The notes below the pieces were generated by a model that was not told the DNA's origin, did not search any database, and saw only the letters and a list, made by a program, of their open reading frames with translations. From assembly GCA_900074885.1 (NCBI GenBank), contig FJUW01000020.1, forward strand, positions 922,844-986,843: a DNA stretch of 64,000 nt, written 5' to 3'. Positions 1 to 12,770 of the stretch are shown here, one piece after another. Within the stretch, counting starts at the first letter, position 1, and each line of letters opens with the position of its first letter. Source of the DNA: Rhynchosporium graminicola. Lineage: Eukaryota > Ascomycota > Leotiomycetes > Helotiales > Ploettnerulaceae. The position numbers and the translations under genes are program-made.

Positions 1-188
1 CGTAATATACTAAGACGAGAGATCTCGAAGTCGATACTATCACCTCTTATCAGCCTGACGTAAGCAGTTTAAACATGTCACTCTAACGCTTTTTCTCGGC
101 TACCTTATGCGCGTCTCGCTTAAGGATTCTGGCCACGTCAGCCGTGCTCAGAGGTACTCTGCCAGAAGACCGGTTACGCAGTATATTC
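1..188. other. Moderately degraded flank, no gene
   Basis: Sequence of mixed composition that probably belonged, with 319-485 and 14797 onward, to one locus before Copia element B inserted. I see no convincing reading frame. The short open frame that starts at 144 runs into the 130-bp repeat that follows and has no sign of coding. Confidence 0.4.
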
Positions 189-318
189 TGTAATAGGGTT
201 AAGATTAGGCTCATACTAACTCCGCCAACTGGACCAAAAGATCACAATGTACTGCGCAAGCGCAGGACACGCCTAATACCGTATATATATTACCGACTAT
301 TGTCACGTGCCCATTACA
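189..318. repeat. 130-bp TG...CA repeat, copy a (probable solo LTR)
   Basis: Starts TGTAATAGGG and ends CCCATTACA, so it has LTR-like TG...CA ends with a short inverted TGTAAT/ATTACA terminus. It matches 17244-17373 at the same length, 130 bp. The central part around TGCGCAAGCGCA is essentially unmutated in both copies, unlike the long elements around it. That fits RIP ignoring very short repeats. The flanks here (TATTC and TTAGG) do not form a clear target-site duplication. It could be a MITE rather than a solo LTR. Confidence 0.7.
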
Positions 319-485
319 TTAGGAGTATTAGTTAGTAGAGAAGAGGAAGAGGATAGCTTGTTATAGATAAGAGTTCTAGTTGTATTTAGCGGAGTATTTA
401 GCCTAAGAGGCTCGCTACGGATAAGAGTATTTAAAGAGAGCGAGATATCTAGCTTAAGAGTAAATACTTATTAGTAATAAGCTTT
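319..485. other. Degraded flank with target site of element B
   Basis: No gene seen. It contains one copy of the near-palindromic motif CTTATTAGTAATAAG at about 466-481, the same motif that recurs at 14797-18110. The last five bases, GCTTT (481-485), are the left target-site duplication of Copia element B. The matching copy is at 14792-14796, so this flank and the motif-rich region were contiguous before B inserted. Confidence 0.6.
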
Positions 486-715
486 TATCGTATACTTTCA
501 CCTATTATATATAGTCACGTTATATCTGATCACCTGTATAGCTTAGTATATACTTATATGATCTCCTTATATATTTAAAGTAAGCTTTCTCTCTTCCTTC
601 TGAAGAGATAATACTCTTTATAATTAATATTCAGAGACTACTTTAATTCTCTATCTTCTAATATCTTAGAGTGATCTTTTACTACTAATAAAGCCTACCT
701 TACTTTTATATTATA
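486..715 (+). repeat. 5' LTR of Copia B
   Basis: Begins TATCGTAT (from TG) and ends ATATTATA (from GTATCACA). It aligns over its length with 14561-14791 and, reversed, with 32572-32801. The most divergent bases between copies are C/T and G/A, as expected from RIP. Confidence 0.85.
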
Positions 716-3700
716 GTTAAGAGCTATATATTAATATATCGCTTTTAAAGCTACCTATTTTATATATAGAAGTAAAGCTTTATTCTAGCTTTCGATTACT
801 TAAGTTACTTATTTAGGCCTTTTATAATATATTAATTAATATTCTATAAAGCTTATATTAGCTTTTCAACTACTTAAACTATATCTTTTAATAATCCTTC
901 TGATAACTTACTTAATCTAAGTAATAAGATAGTCTATAAGAAGCTAGAGTAATAGCTAGATTAGATTTCTTATGTTCAGTTTATAGCTAGTATAATCAGG
1001 GTATAGTAATATATAGACCTAGATCTACTAGACTAAGTCTCCTTAGCTAAGCTTCTTCAGATCCGACTATAACTACTATAAGGGATCGCAGATAGCGAGA
1101 ATCGAAGCTCTAAAGTAGACTTTAATATAGAGATAAAAGCTTAAGAGCTTAAATTAGTTTAATAAGCTAAGAAGCAGATCTCTGAACTAACTAGAAGTAC
1201 TTAAGATATGAGTTAAGTACTTAATCTAACTTCGGTATATATTATTCTAATTAAACTTAAAAAACTTATTATAATTATTATAATATCTCGGAAAGCTAAA
1301 GTAGAGATCGAAAATAAGTAATTTATACTCGATCTTGCTACTAATAGCTAAAAGGCTATTACTTATACTAAAATCTATATATAGATAGAGAAGACTATAT
1401 TACCTACTTACTTAGCTCTAGCGATTAAGAGATTACTAGCTAAAAAGAGAATAAACTTTTAATACTTTCTAAGAGCTTTAAGATAAGAGCTCTATTAAAT
1501 TAATACGATTATTTAATCTATAGTACAGAAAGCTTATAGGCTTTATCTTATTATAGGAGTATCTGCTAAAGGTAAAGAAAGAGATAGTAATTTAAACCCT
1601 TAAGCTTAGATCGTTAAACTTTAATCTCTAATTAGAGATTATATACTTTATAAGGTCCCGGACGTCGAAGGATCTCTTAGAATTATAGACTTCCTAAATA
1701 TAATTAAATCTTTCGATTACTTTTAGGTAAATAACCTTCTGATTAAGTACTAAAGAGCTAAGCTATATAGAAGACTTTTACTATATACTCTTAAGAAGCT
1801 CGCTAAGGAATTCTATATGAGTTAAGTTAATTATATATATTAGGAGTTTTAAAGTAGTATAAAGAAAGATTAAGGTATTTTCCTAACGCTTATATCTAGA
1901 GTTAATACTAATATTAGCTTATTCTATGCTACTACTAGTAGATCAGAACGTATTAAGTACTCTTATCTATATATAAAAGATAAAACTTATCTCTAGAAGC
2001 TAATAGATTATATTAAATTATAGCTTACTATATATAAATAAGTCTATACTACTAGTAAAGATAGGAGTTTAATTATAATTAAAGCTCAAGATCCTGAAGT
2101 AGCTTTAGTAATACGCTAACGTTTTATTTCTAGTAAATAGAAAGATCTCTATACTAGCTTTAGAGCAGATCGACTAATCTCTTAAGTAACTTATAATCTC
2201 CTTATTAAAGCGTTAAGAGATTCTAAATATAAGTTAAGCTTTCTAAGGAATATCTTAGATAAGAATATAAAGTAAGATAGAAAGAAAGTAGAACTAGTTA
2301 TAATACTCTTTCTAGATAATAATTAAGAGCTTATAGAATTACTAAGGATCTATTTAGTTAAGAGAGGAGCTTATCCTCTTTCTTAATCTACTCTTTTTAA
2401 TAACTATAAAGCTACTAACTTAGTTAATAATTATAATCTCTTAGTTAAAGGATCTTTTATTAAGTTAGGAATTAATAATTATATAGAGAGTAGAACTTTC
2501 TAAATCCTTATTAGTAAGCGCGGAACTTAGCTAATAAAAGAAGTCATTTCGGACTAGATAGAAAGCACTTTAACTTTAAGCTTTATAATATTATAATAAT
2601 AAATAGTTTTTATACTAATATTATCTTAGAAGCTCGATGATTAGACTTAGGGATCTAGTATTATAGATTAGATTATACTTTATACTAAGAAGAAGAAGGA
2701 ATCTTATAGATCTCTTACTTAGTTATTCGGAAGCTTAAATAAAAATAGAATCTTATATTCTTTAAATATAAAGCTCGTTTAAACTATTTACCTTTAAAAT
2801 AACTCTCTTCTTTAAGTATAATAAGTATAGTAATTTATCTTATATAGATATACTTATCTCTGAATCTATCTATTAAGAGATCTATTATAAAATTAGCTTA
2901 AAGAGTAATTAATAGAAAAGATTCTGAGAAGATATAGTATTTAAGAGCTAGTTATCTTATACTAGATACTCTTATGAAGCTTATAAGCTACGCCTAAGGG
3001 GTAGCGATTACTAAAGGGGTAAGAAAGTATAAATACGAGTATTATATAGTTATATATACTTTATAAAGGATCTCTAGATAGCTACTAGAAAGGAAATCCT
3101 CTTGTCTATTTAAGAGGATAATATAAGATCTATTTGACTTTCTAGTATACTAGGGGAGTTTATAGTTACTTCTAATTAAGTATGAGTATAATAAACTAAT
3201 TATTACTTTTACTTTAAGAACTAAGGAATATGATAAAATCTTTAAGTATCTTAAAGCTTTTAAAGATTAGGTAAGAAGGTAATTTAGTCTTACTATCTGC
3301 AGATTTAAATATAATCAGAAGAAGGCTATTACAGTAATTTAAGGATTTATATGCTATTAGAAGTAGTATTTAAAAGCTCGGAATTGAAATCGAGCTCTTA
3401 CTAGCTTATACGTATAAGCTAAATAGTAGAATTAAAAGAGTAAGATCGGAAATTATAGCTAAAGGAATCTATATATAACTATTAGCTAATCTCTCAGATT
3501 TCCTAAGTCTTAAGTGCGCTTTAGCTACTACTTATCTATTTAATAGATCACTTAAGAGAGAGAATAATTAGAGATTACCTCTTAAGGAGAATAATTAGAG
3601 ATTACCTCTTAAGGAGAATAATAAATAGTTTTATAACTATTTCTAATTCTACGATCTAGCTATTATTACTCGCCTAACTATAGATTTCGGACTAAATTAG

Positions 3701-4293
3701 AGCTTAATTTATATATATATATATATAAAGTATACTTATTAATAAAAGAAAGGACGAAAGGATAGGAAAATTAAGCGTTTAAAATTTCAGCGAGAGCTTA
3801 TATTAGGTATTTAGTAAGCTATATAGCTTCTAATATCTATAAGATCTAGGTTCTCGCGCTCTTAAGGATTATTATTATATAGAATATATACTTTAATAAA
3901 GACGAATTTCTTATCTCTTCTCTAGAGGAAAGAACTATAATTACTAAAGAGAAAGCTTAAATAATCTGCGATCTTATTAAGGAAGCTGAAATTTAACTTA
4001 TTTAAGCTAAGCTTCTTAATAGTATTTCAAAAGATATATCTAAAGAAGTCTCTTTAGAGATCAGGTTAAATAAAAGAAGATCAGAAGATCTCCTTAATTC
4101 TTTAGTTTACTTCGCAGAAGCTCGCGATACTCGAGAGAGTTAGAATCTAGGGGTAAAAGGAACTAATAATACTTCTAGAGATTAGCTTAATTTCACTAGC
4201 TTTTAGACCCCGGAAGCTACTCTATTAGTAGATATATATAATAAAGAGGTAGTAGAGTAAGGCTATTATATATTAATCCTAGAGCTTACGATA
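716..4293 (+). pseudogene. Copia B gag and integrase remnant
   Basis: First half of the B polyprotein, upstream of the inserted Gypsy A. The clearest part is at about 3170-3560, where the plus frame reads like the end of a Copia integrase core: a stretch resembling GIEIEPSSPY is followed by an AQN-type motif, the usual Copia IN pattern. The region from about 1000 to 2700 probably encodes Gag, by position only. The frame is destroyed by TAA and TAG codons. It resumes after element A at 10303. Confidence 0.7.
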
Positions 4294-4475
4294 TGTAATG
4301 ATCACTTGGTACGCTGAGGTAAATAGGCATAATGGAATAGTAGAATAGTCGCTAGAGGTTCGCTAGTAATAATCTAGTTAATATAGAAACTAATTACTAA
4401 GGAGAGAAAGTTCTTATTTCTTCTCTAATTCTGAAATACAGAAGTAGGAGGCACTAGGCGTATAGACCTATTATA
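4294..4475 (-). repeat. 3' LTR of Gypsy A
   Basis: 182 bp, the same length as the partner at 10116-10297. Differences are almost all transitions. The purine tract on the minus strand covers 4476-4490. Confidence 0.9.
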
Positions 4476-4490
4476 ATATCTCCCCTCTTA
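4476..4490 (-). other. Polypurine tract of Gypsy A
   Basis: Plus-strand ATATCTCCCCTCTTA is a run of purines on the minus strand (TAAGAGGGGAGATAT), directly abutting the LTR. This is the usual plus-strand primer of LTR elements and shows that A is transcribed on the minus strand. Confidence 0.75.
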
Positions 4491-4521
4491 AACACTTCTA
4501 TCCTAGAAGTGAAGGTATTAA

Positions 4522-5028
4522 AATACCCTAGCTAGCGATACTTTAGCTATCAAATCTCCTTGGAAGCTAGTTATCGATTCTAATGCTAAGCTATCCTCTA
4601 GTATTACGTCAGCGATCGCCGAGGCGTCCGGGTTTACGCTACACTCTATAGCTAAAGTTACTACTACTATTAATATTATAAATACTACTCTTCTCGAGGA
4701 AATTCGTAGTCTCTGTATAATATAAATTAAATCTCTCCGGCGAATTCCCTACTAATCTTCGGCGAAAGACTTCTATATTCTTTATACTAGGTTCTTTCTA
4801 TAAGTAGCTTTACTAGATATATAGCTAGAGGTTAGTAAGGAGGAAGTCGCGGATAGAGTCGTGGATACTACTAATTAGAGGGTTAATAAGTAGACTTTCT
4901 TTAGCGATATTTCGGAGTTTATCCGGCGAGAGCTAGTTTTAATAGCGATCTGAATAAATAATAAAGCTCCTTTTTCCCTTAGAACTCTTTCTAGATTTAT
5001 AATCTCTAATATGCCTTTAAAACTATAA
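4522..5028 (+). pseudogene. Antisense open frame in Gypsy A (unknown protein)
   Basis: A plus-strand frame of about 169 codons lies between the 3' end of pol and the 3' LTR and runs against pol. It has no indel; every interruption is TAA, TAG or TGA (7 seen) and each can be explained by a transition. It ends MPLKL followed by TAA at 5026-5028. The composition is that of a folded protein (for example DISEFIRRELVLIA near the C-terminus), not the low-complexity reading of neighbouring frames. I do not recognise a family. The start is unclear; stops at 4504-4521 may mark the true 5' limit. The frame does not overlap the pol chromodomain. Confidence 0.5.
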
Positions 5029-5099
5029 AACCCTATAGGAAAAAACAGAAAGGTATATATCTTTTTAAGAGTATTATTTTATTTTCGCTAGCGTTTCGC

Positions 5100-8000
5100 T
5101 ACTCTTTCTATAGCGTTTTGATTTTTTAAAGCTTTAATTTCTTTCTAGAGTCTTTAGAGGCTTTCTATTAGCTCTTAAGAGTCATAAGCTAAAGTAAACT
5201 CTTTCTATCTTACTAGGAATTATTCTTTCATTTTAATTACTCTTCGGTCTAGTAAGGAATCGATATCCTATAGTTCTTCGCTATTAATAAGGTTAGGCTA
5301 TATAACTTTCGACGGTTCATCAGGCCTTTACTAGTAAGGTTCTAATAATGAAATATAGAAGACGTTATATAGCTAACTATACTTAGGAGGTAACTCTAAT
5401 CGGTATATTTACTTTCTAATTCTTTCGCTAATCTTAAATAAGCCTAGGAATTAGTAGTCTAGCTTCTTACTCGATCGAATAGTCTTAATATTCTTTACTA
5501 AGAGTAGAACTTATTAATCTACTTTGAATTTAACTAGTCGATAATTCTTATTATACTATTTCGCTTACGTTTCTTTAGTTCTTCACTAGCTGTTTTCTAG
5601 CTCTTAGCGCTTCTTAACTACTTCTTCTGCTCTTTCTTTAGCAGTAGGTATCTCCCCTCTTAAGGGATCGTCCTTAATACCCTAGCGATTATCTAGTATA
5701 ATTCTATACCTAGCTTTATTTAGACTTATTCTAATAGCCTTATAGTATATATTTATATACGCAAACTTCGCTATAGGTAATAAGTCTACTTAATTATCTT
5801 AAAGATAATATACGAAATACTATAGCTATACTTCTATAGCTTAGTTTTATTATTCTATTTATTTATTAGTTTATAAGTAAGACGCTATTAAAAGACTTCT
5901 TATTATTCGAAAGTAAAAGTATACCTCTTATTAGAACTTGGAAGTAAAAACAGAACTTCTATTAGTAATAATAACCGCAGGCAATCCGTAGTATTTAAAC
6001 TAATAATCGATAAATAGCTGAGCTAAAGCTAGCGTATAAATTATCTTTAGATAAAGTATATACTTTATATCTTTAGTATATCTATCTATAATTACTAGTA
6101 AGCTATTATAGACTTTACTTATAGAACTTCCTTTATAGGGAGGGAGGTCTATAATAAAGTCTATAGTTATAGACTCGAACGGCTTACTTAGTTAGCTAAG
6201 CGCTTATATTTCGCTAGCTGCTCTTATTCTCCTTACTTTTATTCTCTAATAAATATTATAACTCTTAATATATTCTTTAATATCTAGCTTTATTATCTGC
6301 TAATAATATATTCGCTAGATAAGCTTTAGCGTCTTATCCTAACTAAAATAGCTTATAATTAGATTATTATAGTATATCTTTATAATTTCAGTACAGATAG
6401 CTTCGTCTAGCGGAACGTAAGCTTTTCGCTAGTATCTAAGTAGTCCTTTACTATTAATACTCTAATCTATATTCCCGGTTTTCTATAATCTAGCTAACTT
6501 CTTAATAGTAAAAGCGTCCCTTTTCTATAGCTTTATAAGCGTTAAGAGAAGTGAGTTCGATTTAGGGTTTATCGTTTCGGTTCTTATAATACTAGCTATG
6601 AAGAACCGTAGTATAGTATATCTATAGCTATACTAGCTAGCGCCCGGCTTCTCGCTAGCGCCTCTTAAGAGAGTATCTAGACCTCTAAATAAGTTCTATA
6701 AACTATTAAGCTTTATAGGTATATATCGCTAGTTAGGCGTAGAGGTCGTATCTATAGCCTCGATTAGTACTCCTAAGGATATACTATTAGTAGGTTATGA
6801 AATCTGAGTTAACTAGTATAATATACTATTATTCAGATACTAGTTGCTCTCTATCGTATCGCTAGCTTTACTAAGTACGCAGATTAACTTGTTTTTAATT
6901 GCACTTCGTAGCTTATTTTATAAAGTAAGGAGTATAATATTTTCCTTATCTTTCGCTAGCTTATAGTTAGGCCTTCTCGATAGTCTATTAGCAGGGTTAT
7001 TTTTCCTTTATCTATAACTTAATATAAAGTTATACTTAGATAGCTCTAGAGCTTATCTAGCTTATTACTAGCTTAATACTATCGTAGGTTTATTATAAAG
7101 TAACAGAGGTTACTATAGTTTATTAATACCTTAACTAGGGCTATACTACCTTTAAGGTAATACCTCTAGTATATAAAATACTTAATAGTTATAAGGAGTT
7201 CTTAATTATATACTTTATAATTCAGCTCGGCAGACTCTAGCTTTTTACTAAAGAATACGATAGGGTGCTAGATAGCCTTTTCCTCTTCTTTCGCTAGCTA
7301 CTCTCTAAGCTAGGAAAGAATTCCCGCGATAGTAAACTTAGAAGCGTTAGTCTCTAGCTTTCTCAGCTTTAGTAGATCGAAGTATATAAGAAAAGATACT
7401 ATAATAAACGTATTCTTTAACGCGTTAAAAGCTTCCCTTTCTATAGTACCTCTATTTAAAAACAAGAGTAAGTTACCCTTTCTTCTTACTACTTATTAAG
7501 CTTATTAGAGGTTAAGTATTCGCTAAGAATCTTATAATAAACTACTAGTAGAAGTTTATAAACCTAATAAAGACTTATATATTTCTAATACTCTTAAGTT
7601 CTAGCTACTTTCTAATAGTATCTATACGGCTCGGGTCTATTTAAACGCTAGCTAGAGAGATAATATAGCTTAGAAACTCTATACTCTTAGTATGAAACGA
7701 GCACTTAAATAGCTTAATAAAGAGGTTTATATACTAAAGTCTCTCTAGTACTTAGCGGACATATTATTTATATTATAATAGGTCAGTAGAATAGATTAGG
7801 ATATTATTAAGGTATATAATATAAGTAATATCAACGAGGCCTGCTAGCGTATTATTAATAAATACCTAGAAGGTCATTAGCGTATTTAATAATCTAAATA
7901 ATATAGCTTAGTACTTATAGTACTTATATCAGGTACAGAATATAGTTTTCTATTTATTACTCTAGCGAATTCGGACGCGGTAATAAGCGTTTTATAGATC

Positions 8001-9950
8001 TAATTTAGTAAATACTTTAGTATCCCAGAGCTTATCTAGCGTTTCGCTGATTAATAATAGAGAGTACTAGTCCTTAATTATAATTTTATTTAGCGCCTAG
8101 TAGTCGACGTATAATCGGAGACTATTATTAAGAGAATAAGTACGCCTATAGGACTCTTACTTTTCCTTATCTAATCTTTCGCCTCTAATAAGTTAAAGTA
8201 TTCCTAGAGAACCTCTAGTTCTTTCTCGGAGAGGTTATAGTTTTAAGAATAGAATACTTTTACTTTTAGTTCTAGTTTAATAGCGTATTAGCAGCCCTCT
8301 AATAGAGGCAGCTCGCTTCCCTTCTCTTCAGAGAATATATCCTTAAAGCTACTATATGCGGAGGGAATAGTAAGCGTATCGCCGGTATCTATCTAGCGTA
8401 TAGTACGCAAGTTAAGTATTATAGCGTATATAGGAGACTTCTGCTTATTAATAAGTATTGTAAAGGCTTAAGGCGCTATAATATTAAGGCTATCAGAGTC
8501 CTTCAAATTATAAGGGAACCTCTACTACTTATTCTTAAAGCTAATCCGAGGATCTATATCTTCTAACTATAGCTATCCTAATACTAGATTAATACCTAGT
8601 ATATCGATAACTCTTAGCTAAAGAGTATTAATTTTAGTCTATCTAATCGAATCAGCTAGCTCTACTTAAGCGACTATAGTACTGAAGATAATACTTTCGT
8701 TCCCTAGAAGTATCTAGAAAGTCCTCGGTCCTTCGCTAGTAAGTTCAAGCTCGTATTCTTTTATAATTAATCTAGATATAAAGTTATCTTCTATTTTACT
8801 ATTAATAAGAGTAGTTATTAATTTCTACTCGCTATAGGATAAGATCTTCATTTAGATTTCTATCTTATTAACTAGTAAACCCGGCCCGGATATAGAAGAT
8901 ACTACGAGTTATGACTTTCCTTAGCGCTTATCTTTAGTATTACTAGTATTTAATTTTAGATAGTTCAGAGAGAGATATCTATATTTATTATAAGAGTAGT
9001 ACTAAACCTTAGAGATATCCTATCTTATTAGCTAATCCCTAATAGATATACTATTTGGATCTCTCCTCCTTTCTTATCCTTACTAGCTTTTATCTCGTTA
9101 GTCGCTAGTTCTTCGCAGGTATTTATATAGGGAGTTATCTCTCTTCGCGTTTAACTTCTTATATTTCTGCTCTTTAGATTCCTTTTATCTTTTATTATTA
9201 TTAGTACCTCTAGATAAGGTATATATCTCTTAAAGAGTAATATCAGAAATAACTTAATCTTAGGTCTAAAGTTTATTAGCTTAGCTATTCTCGATAATTT
9301 TCTAGCGAATCTCTAAGCGGATCTTATTAAATAAGATATCTTTTAATTAATACTTAGTAAAGAGTTTAAGTTATTCCTCTTTTTCTTTAAGGTAATTTAC
9401 GAACTCTCTAATTAGTTAACTTAGCCTTTAGCGAGCGTTCTTATAGGCTTATAAGTTAGCTACCTTTCGCGAAATAAGAAATAGCTAGAGATTCGCTAGG
9501 AATTCTTTATAATCTTCCTAAGTTATTATATAGAAAGTATCCGGGGTATACTTCCTGAACTTTTCCTAAGTATTCGCCGGTTTCTTATAGAGTAGTATTA
9601 CTACTTATTTAATCTTAATAAGATTAGTTAAGTACTTTTCAGTTTTATAGTCGAAGACTCGATTATAAGCTTATAAGTACTTAGTAAGCTCTCTTTAGCT
9701 CTTACTCTTATATTCTAGTAGAATTATATATTTACCTTTATCCCGGCAAGGAATTAGTAATTCTTTAGGAGCTACTAATCGACTAGTATCTCTCTTTATA
9801 CTTAGAGTAAGGTCTTCGGATATATAAGCTTAATAGAGTAATACTCTTATAGTAGCTTCCGGAGAGTATTAAGTAAGGTCTTTACTGAATATTTAATAGC
9901 ACTTAACTATAAGGTTATCTAGGATATCGTTCTATTTCTTTAGTAATCGG
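5100..9950 (-). pseudogene. Gypsy A gag-pol with chromodomain, many stops
   Basis: Read on the minus strand. A Gag zinc knuckle (C-x2-C-x4-H-x4-C, two Cys now Tyr) lies at about 8975-9020. A protease segment with a D-S-G-A type site decayed to INSKVEDN is near 8800. Reverse transcriptase and RNase H occupy roughly 8100-6900. The integrase C-terminal part is at about 5395-5580 and reads like KYYNKNYRPVKF followed by KKLDY and FLGLF, typical of fungal Gypsy. A chromodomain lies at about 5155-5270 (FLVR-x-KEF, then YDS-x-EPIE). Stops are scattered throughout, so no product is expected. Confidence 0.85.
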
Positions 9951-10115
9951 AGTTTCTCTTATAGAACTAAAAGGTTATCTACTAGTATATCGCCGGGTAT
10001 TATCTAGGCCCTAATAGAGTCGTCTTAGAGTATAAGTTAGGTTAACGCAGTAGAGGATTCTCCGCTTTAAGCTATTATAACTATTTAAGCTAATATTAAG
10101 TAAAAGCAATTAGAA

Positions 10116-10297
10116 TATAATAATCACTTAGTACGCTAAGGTAAATAAGTATAATAGAATAGTAGAATAATCGCTAGAGGTTTACTAGTAATAATCTAGT
10201 TAATACAGAAACTAATTACTAAGGAGAGAAGGTTCTTCCTTCCTCTCCAATTCTGAAATACAGGAGTGGGAGGCACTAGGCGCACAGACCTATTACA
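10116..10297 (-). repeat. 5' LTR of Gypsy A
   Basis: 182 bp, partner of 4294-4475. The outer end (ATTACA on plus) is followed by the target duplication CGATA at 10298-10302. Confidence 0.9.
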
Positions 10298-10302
10298 CGA
10301 TA

Positions 10303-12660
10303 GATATAATATAGAGCTTAAGAGAGCTAGCTATAGGTAAGGAAATACTACTTATAGACTACGAAAGGAATATATAAATTAAGAATAAGCGATATACTTA
10401 CCTCTTAAATAATTAAGTTACTAAAGAAGTACTTATATCTTCTAATTAGATTACTAAAGAAGTACTTATATTAATAATATCTCGATTATCTAGGATCGAG
10501 GTACGAATCCTATATAAACTTCCGCTGGAGGGGTAATAAGTGATTCTCGATTATTCGACTGATAAGTTAGATATAGAATCAGATTCGATTAAAACTTCTA
10601 ATAACTCTATTAAGAGATTATTAGAAGTTTAAAGCTTAAATTCCGAGAAGAAGCTTTTAAAAGCTAAGAAGAAAGCTATAAAATAACTTAAGTATCTAAA
10701 GAAGGTAAATACTACTCTAGTATTTCAAATACTAAGTGCTATAATAAGCTCTAGAGATATAGAGAACCCTTATCGAAAGATCAGAAGTAAAGAAACTCTA
10801 AGTACTTAAGTTAAGAGTAATCTCTCTTATAAGGAACTCTAAAACTATCCTAAGCTATAAATAGATCCTTAAATCTCTATACTTATACTTGATTAGTATA
10901 TAGATATAGTAGGAGAGACTTTAGACTTAAGAATAATATATAAAATAATCTTAGTATCTTTTAAAATACTCTAGATACTTAAAATAGATAACTTAATAAT
11001 AGCTACTACTTTAGAAGCTTAGTCTTTAAATATTAATAGAAAGCTTAAACTTCTAAGAATTAAGATAGTAGATCTTTTATTAGAACTAAAAAGATTTAAT
11101 AATCTTAAGAACTATCTAATAAAAGCTTAGTTTTCTAAAGATAAAGATCTAGAGATAGGAAGTATAAAGAAATAAAGCTACTAGGAATCTGAGATATACG
11201 ATTAGTATATAATATAAACGCTTATTCCTCTAATATAGGTTTTCAAGTATAAACCTAATAAAAATAGATATATTAAAAGATATTACTCTTGAATCGTAAT
11301 TAAAGGAGATCTTTAAAGCGAAGTAACGATTATCTTAACTTACGCTAGTACACTTAATATAAAATCATTTCGAATAGTAATAGCTCTTATAGTATACTTC
11401 GATCTGGAGATTAAGTGCTTTAATATTATAAATATATTTATTAATACTTTAAGGGATATTAAAGGAGAAAGGGTATATTATTCCTTTTCTCCTAGAAGAT
11501 CTAATCCCGGAAAGGTACTTAGAGTCGATCGTGCTCTCTACAGAATAAGAGATTCTCTATACTTATAATATAAATATATAGCTAATACCTTAACTAAACT
11601 TAAGCTATTTCTATATTTAGAGGAGCCTTATATATTTATAGATAGAGATCATAAACTGATAGTTATATTCTATATAGATAATATATGAGTACTCTTCTAT
11701 AATAATAATAAGAAGCTCAGGTAGAGCTTTATCGATTATCTGAATATAGAATATAATATATATATTCTAAGTGATATTAAGTAATTCCTTAGTATTAGAG
11801 TACTTTATATAAAGAAAGCTTAAAACTATCTTACTTATATATAATTAATATATTAAAAAGATCGCGTATAAGTTTAATTAAATAGATAGAAACTATCTAA
11901 TTATACTACTTTCTTAACTTAATCTTATTAAGAACTTAAACTAAGCTTTAAAGAAGTTAATTAAAGTATTTTAAGAGAGAGTAAGATTAGTTCTTTATAT
12001 TATATTTATAGTTCGACTAGACATATTATATACTATCTTATAGCTCTCTAAGTACTTAACTAATCCCTTATAAAAAAATTTTATAGCTATCTACTAGCTA
12101 ATTCGATATCTTTATAGTACTCGATTTCTAGGGATTATTTATAGAGGAGAATACTTAAGAGCTTTAGTAATAGCTTCTAATACTTTATTTATAGACGATC
12201 TAGACTCTAGAAGATTATCCTAAGGATATCTAATCCTTATATATAGAGGACTAGTGATTTAGAAAGCTTTAATATAGGATATAGTTATAATCTCTATAAC
12301 TAAGGCTAAACTACTTATATTAGCTAACTTAGTAAAAGAAACTATAGCTCTTTAGAGATTCTTTAAGGACTTTACCTTCGATATTAGAGAGACTTAGAAG
12401 ATCTTTTGCGATAATTAATAAATAATTAAGCTAGTTATAAATAAAAGCGAGAGAATAATTACTAAACTATAATATATTAATATTTAGAATATATAGCTTA
12501 CGTAAGAGTATACTAAGGGATTATTTATAGTAACCTATCTGCTAACTAACAATATACTAGTAGATAGTCTTATAAAGAATTTCACTCGATAGAAATTTGA
12601 AGCTTTCAGATCTCTCTTAAATTTTAGAAATTATAGATTATAGATAAAGGAGCTTTAAGT
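10303..12660 (+). pseudogene. Copia B reverse transcriptase and RNase H remnant
   Basis: Continuation of the Copia B polyprotein after the Gypsy A insertion. At about 11240-11800 the frame reads like a Copia reverse transcriptase: TYASTL, then FDLEIK, then a decayed form of FDV-x-NAF, then LYRLRDSPY. A decayed YVDD box reads FYIDNI (about 11671-11688). RNase H follows at about 12290-12620, with ETIAL and, near the end, TYLPTNN and ADSLIKNF, matching the usual ADxLTK tail. Stops are TAA and TAG. Confidence 0.85.
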
Positions 12661-12770
12661 ATAATATTAAGTCGCTTACTTAGCGTATTTTTATTATATA
12701 AAATTCAGACTAAAGAACTAAGCTTTTTAGGATCTGCGAATACTTATATAAGAAGATTAAAAGTAAATAC

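Larger units (their letters stand above)
4294..10297 (-). mobile_element. Complete Gypsy chromovirus A, RIP-degraded
   Basis: Two 182-bp LTRs in direct orientation, with a perfect 5-bp duplication CGATA at 4289-4293 and 10298-10302. Read on the minus strand the LTR starts TGTAATAGGTCTGTG and ends ATTACA, and a purine tract (AAGAGGGGAGA) lies just before the 3' LTR, fixing the orientation. Gag with a zinc knuckle, protease, reverse transcriptase, integrase and a chromodomain follow in the Gypsy order. A plus-strand open frame lies between pol and the 3' LTR. A second copy of the 5' half of this family is at 42340-44555. Confidence 0.92.

Noticed and set aside
144..335. 63-codon open frame
   Set aside because: It overlaps the 130-bp TG...CA repeat; the similar peptide at 17250-17435 arises from the second copy of that repeat.
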